A stretch of 64,000 nucleotides of DNA from Dechloromonas denitrificans. GTDB lineage: Bacteria > Pseudomonadota > Gammaproteobacteria > Burkholderiales > Rhodocyclaceae. A program made the position numbers and the translations under genes. Below the pieces are notes generated by a model. That model did not search any database, had not been told where the DNA came from, and saw nothing but the letters and a program-made list of their open reading frames with translations. The DNA is taken from NCBI RefSeq assembly GCF_020510685.1, contig NZ_CP075185.1, forward strand, positions 2,728,001-2,792,000, in the 5' to 3' direction. Positions 42,416 through 50,568 of the stretch are shown here, one piece after another. The first letter of the stretch is position 1. Each line of letters begins with the position of its first letter.

Positions 42416-43411
42416 TCAGCCTCCGGCAACGTCAACCACCACGCGACCTTTGGCCCGACCTGCTATGTATTCGTTGAAAGTAGCCGGCAATTCGTCCAGT
42501 GCAATGCACCGGGCCATGGCGGCCAGATGCGGCGGCCGCAGATCGCCGGCCAGGCGCCGCCAGACGCCGCTGCGATAGGGTTCGCGGATATAGCCGGAAT
42601 CGACTCCGAGCAGGGAAACGCCGCGCAAAATGAAGGGCGCTACCGTGGTATTCAGCGACATGCTGGCCGCCAGACCAATACTAGCGATCGTCCCGCCCTG
42701 CTCCATCGTGCTGGCAATCCAGGCCAGGACATCGCCCCCCAGATTATCGACCGCCCCCGCCCAGCGCCCCCGGTCGAGCGGGCGGATTTTCGACAGATCG
42801 AGACTCTGGCGCAGCATGACTTCGGCGGCGCCCAGCCCGCGCAGGTAGTCGGCCTCGCTCTCCTTACCGGTCAGCGCCACCACGTGATAGCCGCTCTTCG
42901 CCAACATATCGACGGCCAGGCTGCCGACTCCACCGGTTGCCCCGGTAACGATAACCGGCCCCTTGTCCGGGCGCAGGCCGTTTTCCTCCATCCGCACAAT
43001 GCCGAGGGCCGCCGTAAAGCCGGCCGTACCGAGCGCCATGGCATCGAACAAGCTCAGGCCATCGGGCAGCGGAACGACCCAGTCGCCCGGCACGCGGGCA
43101 ATTTCGGCATAACCGCCGTGATGCGCCACGCCGATGTCGAAACTGGTCGCAATGACCGGATCGCCGACCTTGAAGCGCGCATCGGAACTTTCGATAACCG
43201 TACCGGACAGGTCGATGCCGCCGACGCAGGGAAAGCGCCGAATGATCTTGCCGCTACCGGTTGCCGCCAGCGCATCCTTGTAGTTGACGCTCGAATAGGC
43301 GACACGAATGGTGACTGTACCGGGATCGAGCTGACTCTCGTCCATCTGGACGAAACCGCTGATTACCTTGCCGTCACGCTCCTCAATCAGCAGTGCCTTG
43401 AAGGGTTTCAT
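42416..43411 (-). CDS. acuI: Acrylyl-CoA reductase AcuI (YhdH family)
   Basis: A 331-residue zinc-free medium-chain oxidoreductase. It begins MKPFKALLIEERDGKVISG with YSSVNYKDALAATGSGKIIR, and has the NADPH-binding VIVTGATGGVGSLAVDMLAK (about 152-171) and SGYIREPYRSGVWRRL near 280. AcuI/YhdH reduces acrylyl-CoA to propionyl-CoA and protects against toxic acrylate. It is grouped with prpE on the same strand, which fits propionate, acrylate or 3-hydroxypropionate metabolism; no DMSP genes are seen. Confidence 0.9.
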   Translation of the reverse strand: MKPFKALLIEERDGKVISGFVQMDESQLDPGTVTIRVAYSSVNYKDALAATGSGKIIRRFPCVGGIDLSGTVIESSDARFKVGDPVIATSFDIGVAHHGGYAEIARVPGDWVVPLPDGLSLFDAMALGTAGFTAALGIVRMEENGLRPDKGPVIVTGATGGVGSLAVDMLAKSGYHVVALTGKESEADYLRGLGAAEVMLRQSLDLSKIRPLDRGRWAGAVDNLGGDVLAWIASTMEQGGTIASIGLAASMSLNTTVAPFILRGVSLLGVDSGYIREPYRSGVWRRLAGDLRPPHLAAMARCIALDELPATFNEYIAGRAKGRVVVDVAGG

Positions 43412-43456
43412 CGTGTTCCTTACGCTGTGGGAAAGAAATTGTATTCATAATTACGG

Positions 43457-43470
43457 ACTATGAACATAGT
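43457..43470. promoter_or_regulatory. Inverted repeat in the acuI / NlpC gap
   Basis: ACTATG-AA-CATAGT, a perfect 6-2-6 palindrome, 46 bases upstream of acuI. It is also covered by a direct repeat of ATA(A/G)TTACGG. It may be an operator for acuI; the binding protein is unknown. Confidence 0.4.
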
Positions 43471-43541
43471 TACGGGGCGCGATTTTGCCAAATCACCCCA
43501 AGTCTTTACAGATGCCTGTTTTTCCAATACATTCCGGCCCT

Positions 43542-44051
43542 ATGCGTAAAGTAACTACCTCGTTTTTGCTCGCTTCCGCCCTGCTTTTCAGCGGCATCGG
43601 TGCCGCTTCCGCAGCGGAACAGAGCCGGAAGCCGGACGAGCAGATGTCGTTCCTTGAACGTTACACCAACGCAGCCCAGGATGTCATCCTGCAAGGCCTG
43701 AAGCTGGTTGGCGTCCGTTACCGCCTGGGCGGCAACGACGAGAACAGCGGTCTCGACTGCAGCGGTTTTGTCCGCCTGGTGTTCAAGGACAGCATCGGTG
43801 CCTCGCTACCCCGCACGGCCCGCGAAATGAGCGAAGTCGGCCAGCAGGTCAGCACCAGCGAGTTGAAACCGGGCGACTTGGTGTTCTTCAACACCATGCG
43901 CCGGACCTTCTCGCATGTCGGCATCTACCTTGGCGACAACCATTTCATGCATGCGCCGCGCACCGGCGCCGAAGTCCGCGTTGAGAGCATGGAAAGCAGC
44001 TACTGGGTGCAGCGCTATAACGGCGCCCGACGAATTCTCGACGGAAACTGA
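43542..44051 (+). CDS. NlpC/P60-family peptidoglycan endopeptidase
   Basis: A 169-residue exported protein: signal peptide (cleavage after ASA near residue 25), a short linker and an NlpC/P60 domain with the catalytic Cys in LDCSGFVRLVF (near 75-85), the His in HVGIYLGDNHFMHAP (near 125-139) and a third polar residue further on. It would cut D-glutamyl-mesodiaminopimelate bonds in peptidoglycan. No SH3 or LysM anchoring domain is present, so it is a minimal enzyme. A strong terminator follows; single-gene unit. Confidence 0.9.
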   Translation: MRKVTTSFLLASALLFSGIGAASAAEQSRKPDEQMSFLERYTNAAQDVILQGLKLVGVRYRLGGNDENSGLDCSGFVRLVFKDSIGASLPRTAREMSEVGQQVSTSELKPGDLVFFNTMRRTFSHVGIYLGDNHFMHAPRTGAEVRVESMESSYWVQRYNGARRILDGN

Positions 44052-44057
44052 AAACCG

Positions 44058-44079
44058 GCGGCTTGCGAGCCGCTTTTTT
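44058..44079 (+). terminator. Terminator after the NlpC/P60 gene
   Basis: Stem GCGGCT / AGCCGC with loop TGCG and a run of six T. Confidence 0.9.
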
Positions 44080-44167
44080 ACACCTGCACTTGGTAACGTT
44101 TCTCATTTACAAACCATTTTTCGGCATGTAGACTGAAAAAACCTCATTCCCCATGGAGTTTTTCAGC

Positions 44168-45184
44168 ATGAAATCACGGTCCGTTCTGATTGCCGCCGCC
44201 ATTGCCGCCCTGTCACACCCCGCCTTCGCTGAAGACAAGATCCTCAACCTTTACTCGGCCCGGCACTATCAGACGGATGAGGCGCTCTACGCCAACTTCA
44301 CGCAGCAGACCGGCATCAAGATCAACCGCATCGAAGGCAAGGAAGACGAACTGCTCGAGCGGATCAAGAATGAGGGTGCCAACAGCCCGGCCGATGTTTT
44401 CCTGACCGTCGATGCGGCCCGGCTGGCCAAGGCACACGAGCTTGGACTGTTTGCCCCAGTCGTTTCGAAATCGCTTGAATCCCGGATTCCGGCCCATCTG
44501 CGCACCGAAGACTGGTTTTCCTTCTCGACCCGGGCCCGTGTCATCGTTTACAACAAAGCGGCGGTCAAGGCCGAGGACGTACAGAATTACGAAGATCTGG
44601 CCAATCCGAAGCTGAAGGGCAAATTCTGCTCGCGCTCCGGCTCGCACCCCTACAATCTCTCGTTGATGGCCTCGATCATCGCCCATCAGGGTGAAGCCAA
44701 GGCCGAAGAATTGGCACGCGGCATGGTCGCCAATTTCGCCCGCGCCCCGAAAGGCGGCGACACCGACCAGATCAAGGCAGTGTCAGCCGGCGAATGCGGC
44801 CTGACCATTTCCAACACCTATTACGTTGCCCGTCTGTTGCGCTCGACGAAACCGGAAGACCAGAAGCTGATGGCCAAGGTCGGCGTCGTCTGGCCCAACC
44901 AGGGAACGACCGGCACCCATATCAACGTTTCCGGCGGCGGCATGATGAAGACTGCGCCGCACAAGGAAGCCGCCGTCAAGTTCCTCGAATACCTCGCATC
45001 CGACCAAGCCCAGCGCTACTTCGCCGACGGCAACAACGAATGGCCGGTGGTGGACAGCGTCAAGGTGGCTAATCCGGCCCTCGACTCGCTCGGCAAGTTC
45101 AAGGCCGACAAACTGCCCGTCAAGAATCTGGCAATGTACCAAACCAAGGCCCAGATCATTTTCGATCGCGCCGGCTTCAATTAA
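44168..45184 (+). CDS. Ferric iron ABC transporter periplasmic binding protein
   Basis: A 338-residue periplasmic iron-binding protein of the FbpA/FutA family with a signal peptide ending AFA (residue 21). Typical features are LNLYSARHYQTDEALYANFT (about 26-45), INRIEGKEDELLERIK and the metal-binding tyrosines in SNTYYVARLLRS (near 218-229), with the clasping GTHINVSGGGMMKTAPHK. The ATG at 44168 is preferred over one five codons earlier. The permease gene that should follow lies on the opposite strand and the ATPase gene further on, so the transporter genes are split into three units. Confidence 0.92.
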   Translation: MKSRSVLIAAAIAALSHPAFAEDKILNLYSARHYQTDEALYANFTQQTGIKINRIEGKEDELLERIKNEGANSPADVFLTVDAARLAKAHELGLFAPVVSKSLESRIPAHLRTEDWFSFSTRARVIVYNKAAVKAEDVQNYEDLANPKLKGKFCSRSGSHPYNLSLMASIIAHQGEAKAEELARGMVANFARAPKGGDTDQIKAVSAGECGLTISNTYYVARLLRSTKPEDQKLMAKVGVVWPNQGTTGTHINVSGGGMMKTAPHKEAAVKFLEYLASDQAQRYFADGNNEWPVVDSVKVANPALDSLGKFKADKLPVKNLAMYQTKAQIIFDRAGFN

Positions 45185-45226
45185 TCACCGCCCTGGGGGG
45201 CTTGCGAATAGGCGGAAGGCGGCCGG

Positions 45227-46864
45227 CTAGACCCGGCGCGCCGCCGTAATCTGCCGCGATAGCGCAATCAGCGGCAGCAAGCCCACCGCGACAATCGCCA
45301 GCGAGGCCGTCGACGCCTCGGCCAGCCGCTCATCGGAAGCCAGCGTGTAGGCCTGGGTGGCCAGCGTGTCGAAATTGAAAGGGCGCATGACGAGCGTTGC
45401 CGGCAATTCCTTCATCACATCGACGAACACCAGCAAACCGGCAGTAAACAAGCTGCCACGCAAGATCGGGGCATGTACCCGGCGCAGCGTTTCAGCCTGA
45501 CCAAGACCAAGGCTGCGCGCTGCGTCATCCATGTTCGGCGTGATCTTGGCCAGACTCGACTCGACGGTATGCAGCGCGACCGCCAGAAAACGCACCAGAT
45601 AGGCGTAGATCAGCGCGGCAATGCCGCCGGTCAACAGCAGGCCGGGGTTGTAGCCGAACCATTGCTCCCACTGTCCGACCAGCCAGTTGTCGAGGCGCGT
45701 CACCGGGATCAGCACCCCCACCGCGATCACCGCCCCCGGCACCGCATAGCCAAGGCCGACCAGCCGGTTCAAGCCGTTGGCAAAAGCCGTTTTCGAGAGG
45801 CGGGCACCGTAGCCCATCAGCAGCGCCAGAAAAACGCCGATCACGGCGGTCGCACCGGCCAGCACGAAGCTGTTCCGGGCCAGCATCAGGAAGCGTCCGC
45901 CAAACTGGGCATCGCCCTCGGTCAGCGCCATTTTGAGGAGCAGGACGGCGGGCAGGAGAAAGCCGAGCAGCAGCGGCAACGCACAGGCGAGGACCGCCAA
46001 CGCGGCCGGCACGCCGGACAGGCGAGCCCCGGCCATCGGCCGGTTGCGGCCGGTAGTGTTGTGGTAGCGGGCCCGGCCGCGCGATACCCGTTCGGCCATC
46101 AGCAGGAAAAGCACGAAACCGAGCAGCATGGCCGCCAGCTGGGCCGCCGCAACGCGGTCGCCGAGCGAGAACCAGGCGCGGTAAATGCCGGTGGTAAAGG
46201 TATTGACGGCAAAGTAGGCCACCGTCCCGTAGTCGGCCAGCGTTTCCATCAGCGCCAGCGCCACGCCGGCGACGATGGCCGGCCGGGCCAAGGGCAGCGA
46301 TACCGAAAAGAACGCCCGCCACGGCCCCATGCCGAGCGTCCGCGCCGCTTCCAGCATGCCGCTGGCGCGTTCGAGAAAGGCGGTGCGGGCAAGCAGGTAA
46401 ACGTAGGGGTAAAGGACGCAGACGAACATCAACATCGCGCCGGGCAAGGTGCGGATATCGGGGAACCAGTAGTCGCCATGCTCCCAGCCAAAAGTGTCGC
46501 GCAACGCCGTCTGGACCGGCCCGACGAACTGCAGGAAATCGGTATAGACGTAGGCCATCACGTAAGCCGGCATGGCCAATGGCAGAACCAGCGCCCAATC
46601 GAAAATGCGCCGCCCGGGAAAATCGTGCATCGAGGTCAGCCAGGCCGTCGCGACGCCGAGCACGCCGACGCCGCAGCCAACCCCAAGGCACAGCCACAAC
46701 GAATTCAGGATGTATTCCGGCAACACGGTCTGCGCCAGATGCGCCCAGGTGCTGCTCGTGCCGCTCACGAAGAGATTGAGGCCGACGCTCGCTACCGGCA
46801 GCCCGGCCAGCAGGGCGACGATGAAGCCGACGATCAACAGGGGAGAGTATTGGGCTGCGCGCAT
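45227..46864 (-). CDS. Ferric iron ABC transporter permease (FbpB-like)
   Basis: A 545-residue inner-membrane protein with about twelve helices in two homologous halves, each with a binding-protein-dependent permease EAA loop (GMLEAARTLGMGPWRAFF near 170-187 and DDAARSLGLGQAETLRRVHA near 460). This layout is that of FbpB/SfuB-type iron permeases, and the partners FbpA-like and FbpC-like lie on either side. Its start is 30 bases from that of the ATPase gene on the other strand. Confidence 0.92.
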   Translation of the reverse strand: MRAAQYSPLLIVGFIVALLAGLPVASVGLNLFVSGTSSTWAHLAQTVLPEYILNSLWLCLGVGCGVGVLGVATAWLTSMHDFPGRRIFDWALVLPLAMPAYVMAYVYTDFLQFVGPVQTALRDTFGWEHGDYWFPDIRTLPGAMLMFVCVLYPYVYLLARTAFLERASGMLEAARTLGMGPWRAFFSVSLPLARPAIVAGVALALMETLADYGTVAYFAVNTFTTGIYRAWFSLGDRVAAAQLAAMLLGFVLFLLMAERVSRGRARYHNTTGRNRPMAGARLSGVPAALAVLACALPLLLGFLLPAVLLLKMALTEGDAQFGGRFLMLARNSFVLAGATAVIGVFLALLMGYGARLSKTAFANGLNRLVGLGYAVPGAVIAVGVLIPVTRLDNWLVGQWEQWFGYNPGLLLTGGIAALIYAYLVRFLAVALHTVESSLAKITPNMDDAARSLGLGQAETLRRVHAPILRGSLFTAGLLVFVDVMKELPATLVMRPFNFDTLATQAYTLASDERLAEASTASLAIVAVGLLPLIALSRQITAARRV

Positions 46865-46878
46865 GGAAGTGAATGGGA

Positions 46879-46886
46879 ATTATAAT
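46879..46886. promoter_or_regulatory. Palindromic -10 shared by the divergent permease and ATPase genes
   Basis: ATTATAAT is self-complementary, so the 30-base gap holds a perfect TATAAT on each strand. For the ATPase gene it ends eight bases before ATG, giving an almost leaderless mRNA. No convincing -35 is seen on either side. Confidence 0.45.
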
Positions 46887-46894
46887 CGACCGCT

Positions 46895-48043
46895 ATGGCC
46901 CAACTTGAACTAAATGGCGTTGTTCAGCGCTATGGCAAACACACCGTTGTCGACGGGGTGAATTTCTATCTGGAACAAGGGAAAATCGCCTGCCTGCTCG
47001 GCCCGTCGGGCTGCGGCAAGACCACGCTGCTGCGCTGCATCGCCGGTTTTGAGGATATTGCCGACGGCGAAATCCGCCTGCGCGACGAAGTGGTCAGCTC
47101 GGTCGGCCAGCGCGTCGCTCCGGAAAAACGGCGGATCGGCATGGTCTTCCAGGACTACGCGCTGTTTCCGCACCTGACCATCGAACAAAATGTCGCCTTC
47201 GGACTCGGTCGCAACCCGACCGAGGATATCCATCTGCGCGTTCGCCAGTTGCTGGCGACGGTCGGCCTGTCCGGGCAAGGCGAAAAGTATCCGCATGAAC
47301 TCTCCGGCGGCCAGCAACAGCGCGTTGCCCTGGCCCGGGCGCTGGCGCCACGGCCGGAACTGATCCTGCTCGACGAGCCCTTCTCCAATCTCGATGTCGG
47401 CCTGCGCGAGCGGCTCTCGGTCGAAGTGCGCGAAATTCTCAAGCGCGAAGGGTCGACCGCCGTGATGGTCACCCACGACCAGAACGAGGCATTCGCCATG
47501 GCCGACGAAATCGGCATCATGTACGAAGGACGCATCCAGCAATGGGACATCCCGTACAACCTGTACCACCGGCCGGCCAACCGCTTCGTTGCCGACTTCA
47601 TCGGCCAGGGCGTGCTGGTCACCGGCACCGTTGGCGACAACAACAGCGTCCGCATGGAGCTCGGCACCCTGGTTTCCGACACCCCGGTCGAATGCAGCGA
47701 GACCTGCGACCATTGCGACAACGGCTGCCGCGTCGACATCCTGCTGCGCCCCGACGACATCGTGCATGACGACGCCAGCCCGGTGCACGCCGAAGTGCTG
47801 CACAAAGCCTTCCGCGGCGCCGACATCCTGTACACGTTGCGCCTGGCCAGCGGCACCGAGGTCCTGTCGCTGGTGCCTTCGCATCACAACCATGCGCTGG
47901 GCGAAAAGATCGGCATCCGGCTCGATGCCGACCATGTCATTGCCTTCAAGAAGCATGACGAATGCACTGATCCCGCCTGCGAGATCAAGCTCGAACAGCA
48001 ACCCCGGCCAATCACCTGGCTGGCCGAAAACGCCCCCCGCTAA
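46895..48043 (+). CDS. Ferric iron ABC transporter ATPase with Cys-rich C-terminal part
   Basis: A 382-residue ATPase of the FbpC/PotA type: Walker A GPSGCGKT (36-43), signature [15 protein letters not shown] (near 132-146), Walker B LILLDEPFSNLD and a C-terminal TOBE-like regulatory domain. The regulatory part carries Cys267, 271, 274 and 278 (C-x3-C-x2-C-x3-C) and a second pair, Cys357 and Cys362, in a place where usual FbpC proteins have none. This could bind iron or a Fe-S cluster and adjust transport to iron status; that is inference. Aat follows after 15 bases on the same strand. Confidence 0.92.
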   Translation: MAQLELNGVVQRYGKHTVVDGVNFYLEQGKIACLLGPSGCGKTTLLRCIAGFEDIADGEIRLRDEVVSSVGQRVAPEKRRIGMVFQDYALFPHLTIEQNVAFGLGRNPTEDIHLRVRQLLATVGLSGQGEKYPHELSGGQQQRVALARALAPRPELILLDEPFSNLDVGLRERLSVEVREILKREGSTAVMVTHDQNEAFAMADEIGIMYEGRIQQWDIPYNLYHRPANRFVADFIGQGVLVTGTVGDNNSVRMELGTLVSDTPVECSETCDHCDNGCRVDILLRPDDIVHDDASPVHAEVLHKAFRGADILYTLRLASGTEVLSLVPSHHNHALGEKIGIRLDADHVIAFKKHDECTDPACEIKLEQQPRPITWLAENAPR

Positions 48044-48058
48044 ACGCGAACCCGCTTG

Positions 48059-48763
48059 ATGATTCCCTTTCTCGGTCCGCATTCGACATTCCCGCCGGTC
48101 GAGACCGCCCGGGAAGACATGGGCGGCCTGGTGGCGATTGGCGGCGACCTGTCTCCGGACCGTCTGCTCAACGCCTATCGGCAAGGCATTTTCCCGTGGG
48201 GCACCGTCGAGGGCCACCCGCTGTGGTACAGCCCCGACCCGCGCATGGTGCTTTTTCCCGAGGAATTCCGCCTGACCCGCTCGCTGCGCAAGACGCTGCG
48301 CGCCGGCCACTGCGAAGTCCGCTTCGACAGCAACTTCGCCGGGGTCATTGCCGGCTGCGCCGAAACGCCGCGCCCTGGGCAAGACGGTACCTGGATTTCG
48401 CCGGACATGATGGGCGCCTACATTCGTTTGCACGAACTTGGCTGGGCGCACTCGGTCGAAACCTACAGCGAGGGCCATCTGGTTGGCGGTCTGTACGGCC
48501 TCGCCATCGGGCGGATGTTCTATGGCGAATCGATGTTCTCTCACCGCAGCGACGCCTCGAAGATCGCCTTCGCTCACCTTATCCGCTACCTTGTCACGCA
48601 TGAGTTCGCCATGATCGATTGCCAGATGCGTACCGAGCACCTTGCCTCCCTGGGTGGCCGTGAAATTCCGCGTTCGAGCTTCCTGACCCGCTTGCAGGCA
48701 TTGACCGGCGAAGCGGGATCGCGCGCCCGGTGGTCGGCCGCCGACCTGACACTGGACTGGTAA
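48059..48763 (+). CDS. aat: Leucyl/phenylalanyl-tRNA--protein transferase
   Basis: A 234-residue enzyme of the N-degron pathway that adds Leu or Phe from tRNA to proteins with N-terminal Arg or Lys. Motifs include [20 protein letters not shown] (near 23-42), [18 protein letters not shown] and [20 protein letters not shown] (near 140-160). ATG 48059 is used; a TTG one codon earlier is the only alternative. It is followed two bases later by bpt, and together the two genes cover the Leu-adding enzymes of the pathway. Confidence 0.95.
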   Translation: MIPFLGPHSTFPPVETAREDMGGLVAIGGDLSPDRLLNAYRQGIFPWGTVEGHPLWYSPDPRMVLFPEEFRLTRSLRKTLRAGHCEVRFDSNFAGVIAGCAETPRPGQDGTWISPDMMGAYIRLHELGWAHSVETYSEGHLVGGLYGLAIGRMFYGESMFSHRSDASKIAFAHLIRYLVTHEFAMIDCQMRTEHLASLGGREIPRSSFLTRLQALTGEAGSRARWSAADLTLDW

Positions 48764-48765
48764 CC

Positions 48766-49503
48766 ATGGCCCGCCCGGACGACGCAGCGCTACCCTTCTC
48801 GCTGCTCCAGTTCTACGCCACCTCACCGTATCCGTGCAGCTATCTGCCGGACCGTCAGGCACGCTCGCAGGTCGCCACGCCGGCCCACCTGATCAATGCC
48901 GAAATCTACAGTTCGCTGGTCCGCGCCGGCTTCCGGCGCAGCGGCATCTTTACCTACCGGCCGCGCTGCGACAGCTGCCAGGCATGCACGCCGGTCCGCC
49001 TGCCGGTGGCCGAACTGCAACTGCGCCGCAGCCAGCGCCGGGCGGTGAAGAAACACGGCAATCTGAAAGCGCTCGAGTTGCCGCTGGTCTTCCTCGACAA
49101 ACACTACGCCCTCTACAACCGCTACCAGCAGGCCCGCCATCCCGGCGGCGGCATGGACGAAGACAGCCACGAGCAGTACGCCCAGTTCCTGCTGCAAAGC
49201 CGCGTCGATACCCGGCTGATCGAGTTTTCCGAAGATGGCGTGGTGCGCATGGTCAGCCTGATCGACGTGCTTGATGACGGGCTGTCCTCGGTTTACACCT
49301 TCTACGACCCGGCAATCGCCGGCGCCAGCTACGGCGTCTACAACATCATCTGGCAAGTCAGCCAGTGCGAGGCGCTCGGCCTACCCTACCTGTACCTCGG
49401 CTACTGGATTGCCGAAAGCCGGAAAATGGCCTACAAGAAAGACTTCCAGCCCATCGAAGGTCTCGTCGATGGGCAATGGCAACGCCTCACGGACACCGCA
49501 TGA
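48766..49503 (+). CDS. bpt: Aspartate/glutamate leucyltransferase Bpt
   Basis: A 245-residue Ate1-related transferase that adds Leu to proteins with N-terminal Asp or Glu, marking them for ClpS/ClpAP. The N-terminal metal/haem-site Cys residues are present ([12 protein letters not shown], then [17 protein letters not shown] near 66-82), and the GNAT-like core ends in [22 protein letters not shown] 48766 begins two bases after the aat stop. Its stop overlaps the following lipoprotein-type gene by four bases. Confidence 0.93.
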   Translation: MARPDDAALPFSLLQFYATSPYPCSYLPDRQARSQVATPAHLINAEIYSSLVRAGFRRSGIFTYRPRCDSCQACTPVRLPVAELQLRRSQRRAVKKHGNLKALELPLVFLDKHYALYNRYQQARHPGGGMDEDSHEQYAQFLLQSRVDTRLIEFSEDGVVRMVSLIDVLDDGLSSVYTFYDPAIAGASYGVYNIIWQVSQCEALGLPYLYLGYWIAESRKMAYKKDFQPIEGLVDGQWQRLTDTA

Positions 49504-50180
49504 AACGCTACCTGCTCCCTTTCCTTCTGCTCCCGCTGACCGCACTCGCCGCCGGCGAGCGCCTGCCCTACGCCTGCGACAATGGCAGCCGCATCGACAT
49601 CTCGTTTGCCCCGGCCGGCGATGGTCCACCGCAAGCCACCCTGCACTTCTCCGATAGCGAACTGACGCTGCCGCAAGTCCCGGCCGCCTCCGGCGCGCTG
49701 TACCGGGCCGACAACATCCGCCTGCAGACCCAGGGCGACGAAGCGATTTTCGACGACGGCAAGGGCAACACCCGGCGTTGTACCCAGGGCACCACCCCGC
49801 CGCCCCAGGCCACGGCAACGCCGGCCACCAGCAGCTTCCTCGATATTGCCGGCAGCATCACCTACCGCCAGCGCATCGCCCTGCCACCCGATGCCATCCT
49901 GATCGTCCGCATCCAGGACGTCGCCCGGGCCGGCGGTCGCCCCCGCCAACTGGCCGAGCAACGCATCGAACTCGGCGGCCGGCAGGTGCCGATCCCCTTC
50001 GCCGCTACCATCGACCGCGACCTGATCGGCAAGAAGGCCCAGGTCACCGTTTCCGCCCGCATCGAGCGGCGCGGCAAGCTGCTGTTCGTCAGCGACAAAT
50101 CCTACCCGGCGCTGCACAACGGCCAGCCACTGCATGTCGCCATGCAGCTCAAGCAGGTCGTCAGTGGCAAGGCGCGCTAG
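49500..50180 (+). CDS. Exported MliC-YbaY fusion protein
   Basis: A 226-residue exported protein with a signal peptide ending ALAAG (near residue 20). The first domain ([38 protein letters not shown]; about 24-105) fits the MliC family of C-type lysozyme inhibitors, with the paired Cys in place. The second ([20 protein letters not shown], about 125-220) fits the YbaY/type III secretion lipoprotein family. The signal lacks a lipobox Cys, so it is probably periplasmic rather than lipid-anchored. A role in resisting host or phage lysozyme is inferred from the first domain. It overlaps bpt by four bases. Confidence 0.75.
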   Translation: MKRYLLPFLLLPLTALAAGERLPYACDNGSRIDISFAPAGDGPPQATLHFSDSELTLPQVPAASGALYRADNIRLQTQGDEAIFDDGKGNTRRCTQGTTPPPQATATPATSSFLDIAGSITYRQRIALPPDAILIVRIQDVARAGGRPRQLAEQRIELGGRQVPIPFAATIDRDLIGKKAQVTVSARIERRGKLLFVSDKSYPALHNGQPLHVAMQLKQVVSGKAR

Positions 50181-50568
50181 GCACCTCGGCGGGCTGATCG
50201 CGGTATGCATCGCGGCCACGGCGCAGGCGCAAAGCGTCGTCTGCCACCTCAGCTATGGCGGTGAAACGCAGGTCGTCGAAGCCCGGCCGAGCACCGATCC
50301 CTACAGCGTGGCGCCAGTTGCCGTCGGCTCCTACTTCCTGTTCCGCATCGTTTTCCGTCAGGAACCGGCCGACCTCGCCGGCATCAAGCTCTACGCCTAT
50401 GCCGACCGCGATGCCGGCCCGGTGCTCATCCACCAGGCCAGCTACCGTTATCCGCTGGCCGCCGCCCTGCCGGACTACGGCTTCAGCGGCTTGCACTTCG
50501 TCTATGAACCGGTGCGCGACGGCGAACTGCAATACTGGTGCGAACTGAAGGACGCGGCAGCGAAATGA
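50164..50568 (+). CDS. Hypothetical exported protein, 134 residues
   Basis: Unknown exported protein. It starts at GTG 50164 within the end of the MliC-YbaY gene (17-base overlap), giving a signal peptide with a basic start and cleavage after AQA near residue 22. The mature part is small, with two Cys (VVCHLSYGGETQVVEA, ELQYWCELKD) that could form a disulfide, and much aromatic content, resembling a beta sandwich. It overlaps the next gene by four bases (ATGA). Confidence 0.7.
   Translation: MARRARHLGGLIAVCIAATAQAQSVVCHLSYGGETQVVEARPSTDPYSVAPVAVGSYFLFRIVFRQEPADLAGIKLYAYADRDAGPVLIHQASYRYPLAAALPDYGFSGLHFVYEPVRDGELQYWCELKDAAAK

Noticed and set aside
44092..44110. Possible Fur box (TTTCTCATTT half-site) before the iron-binding protein gene
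   Set aside because: Only one half matches the AATGAGAA-type consensus; the other half is absent, so it is not listed as a feature.
46866..46890. Possible Fur site in the permease-ATPase gap
   Set aside because: Matches are confined to the TATAAT core and do not follow the 19-base Fur palindrome.
46910..48862. 650-codon minus-strand frame opposite fbpC and aat
   Set aside because: Antisense shadow of two well-supported genes, with no start signal or family features.
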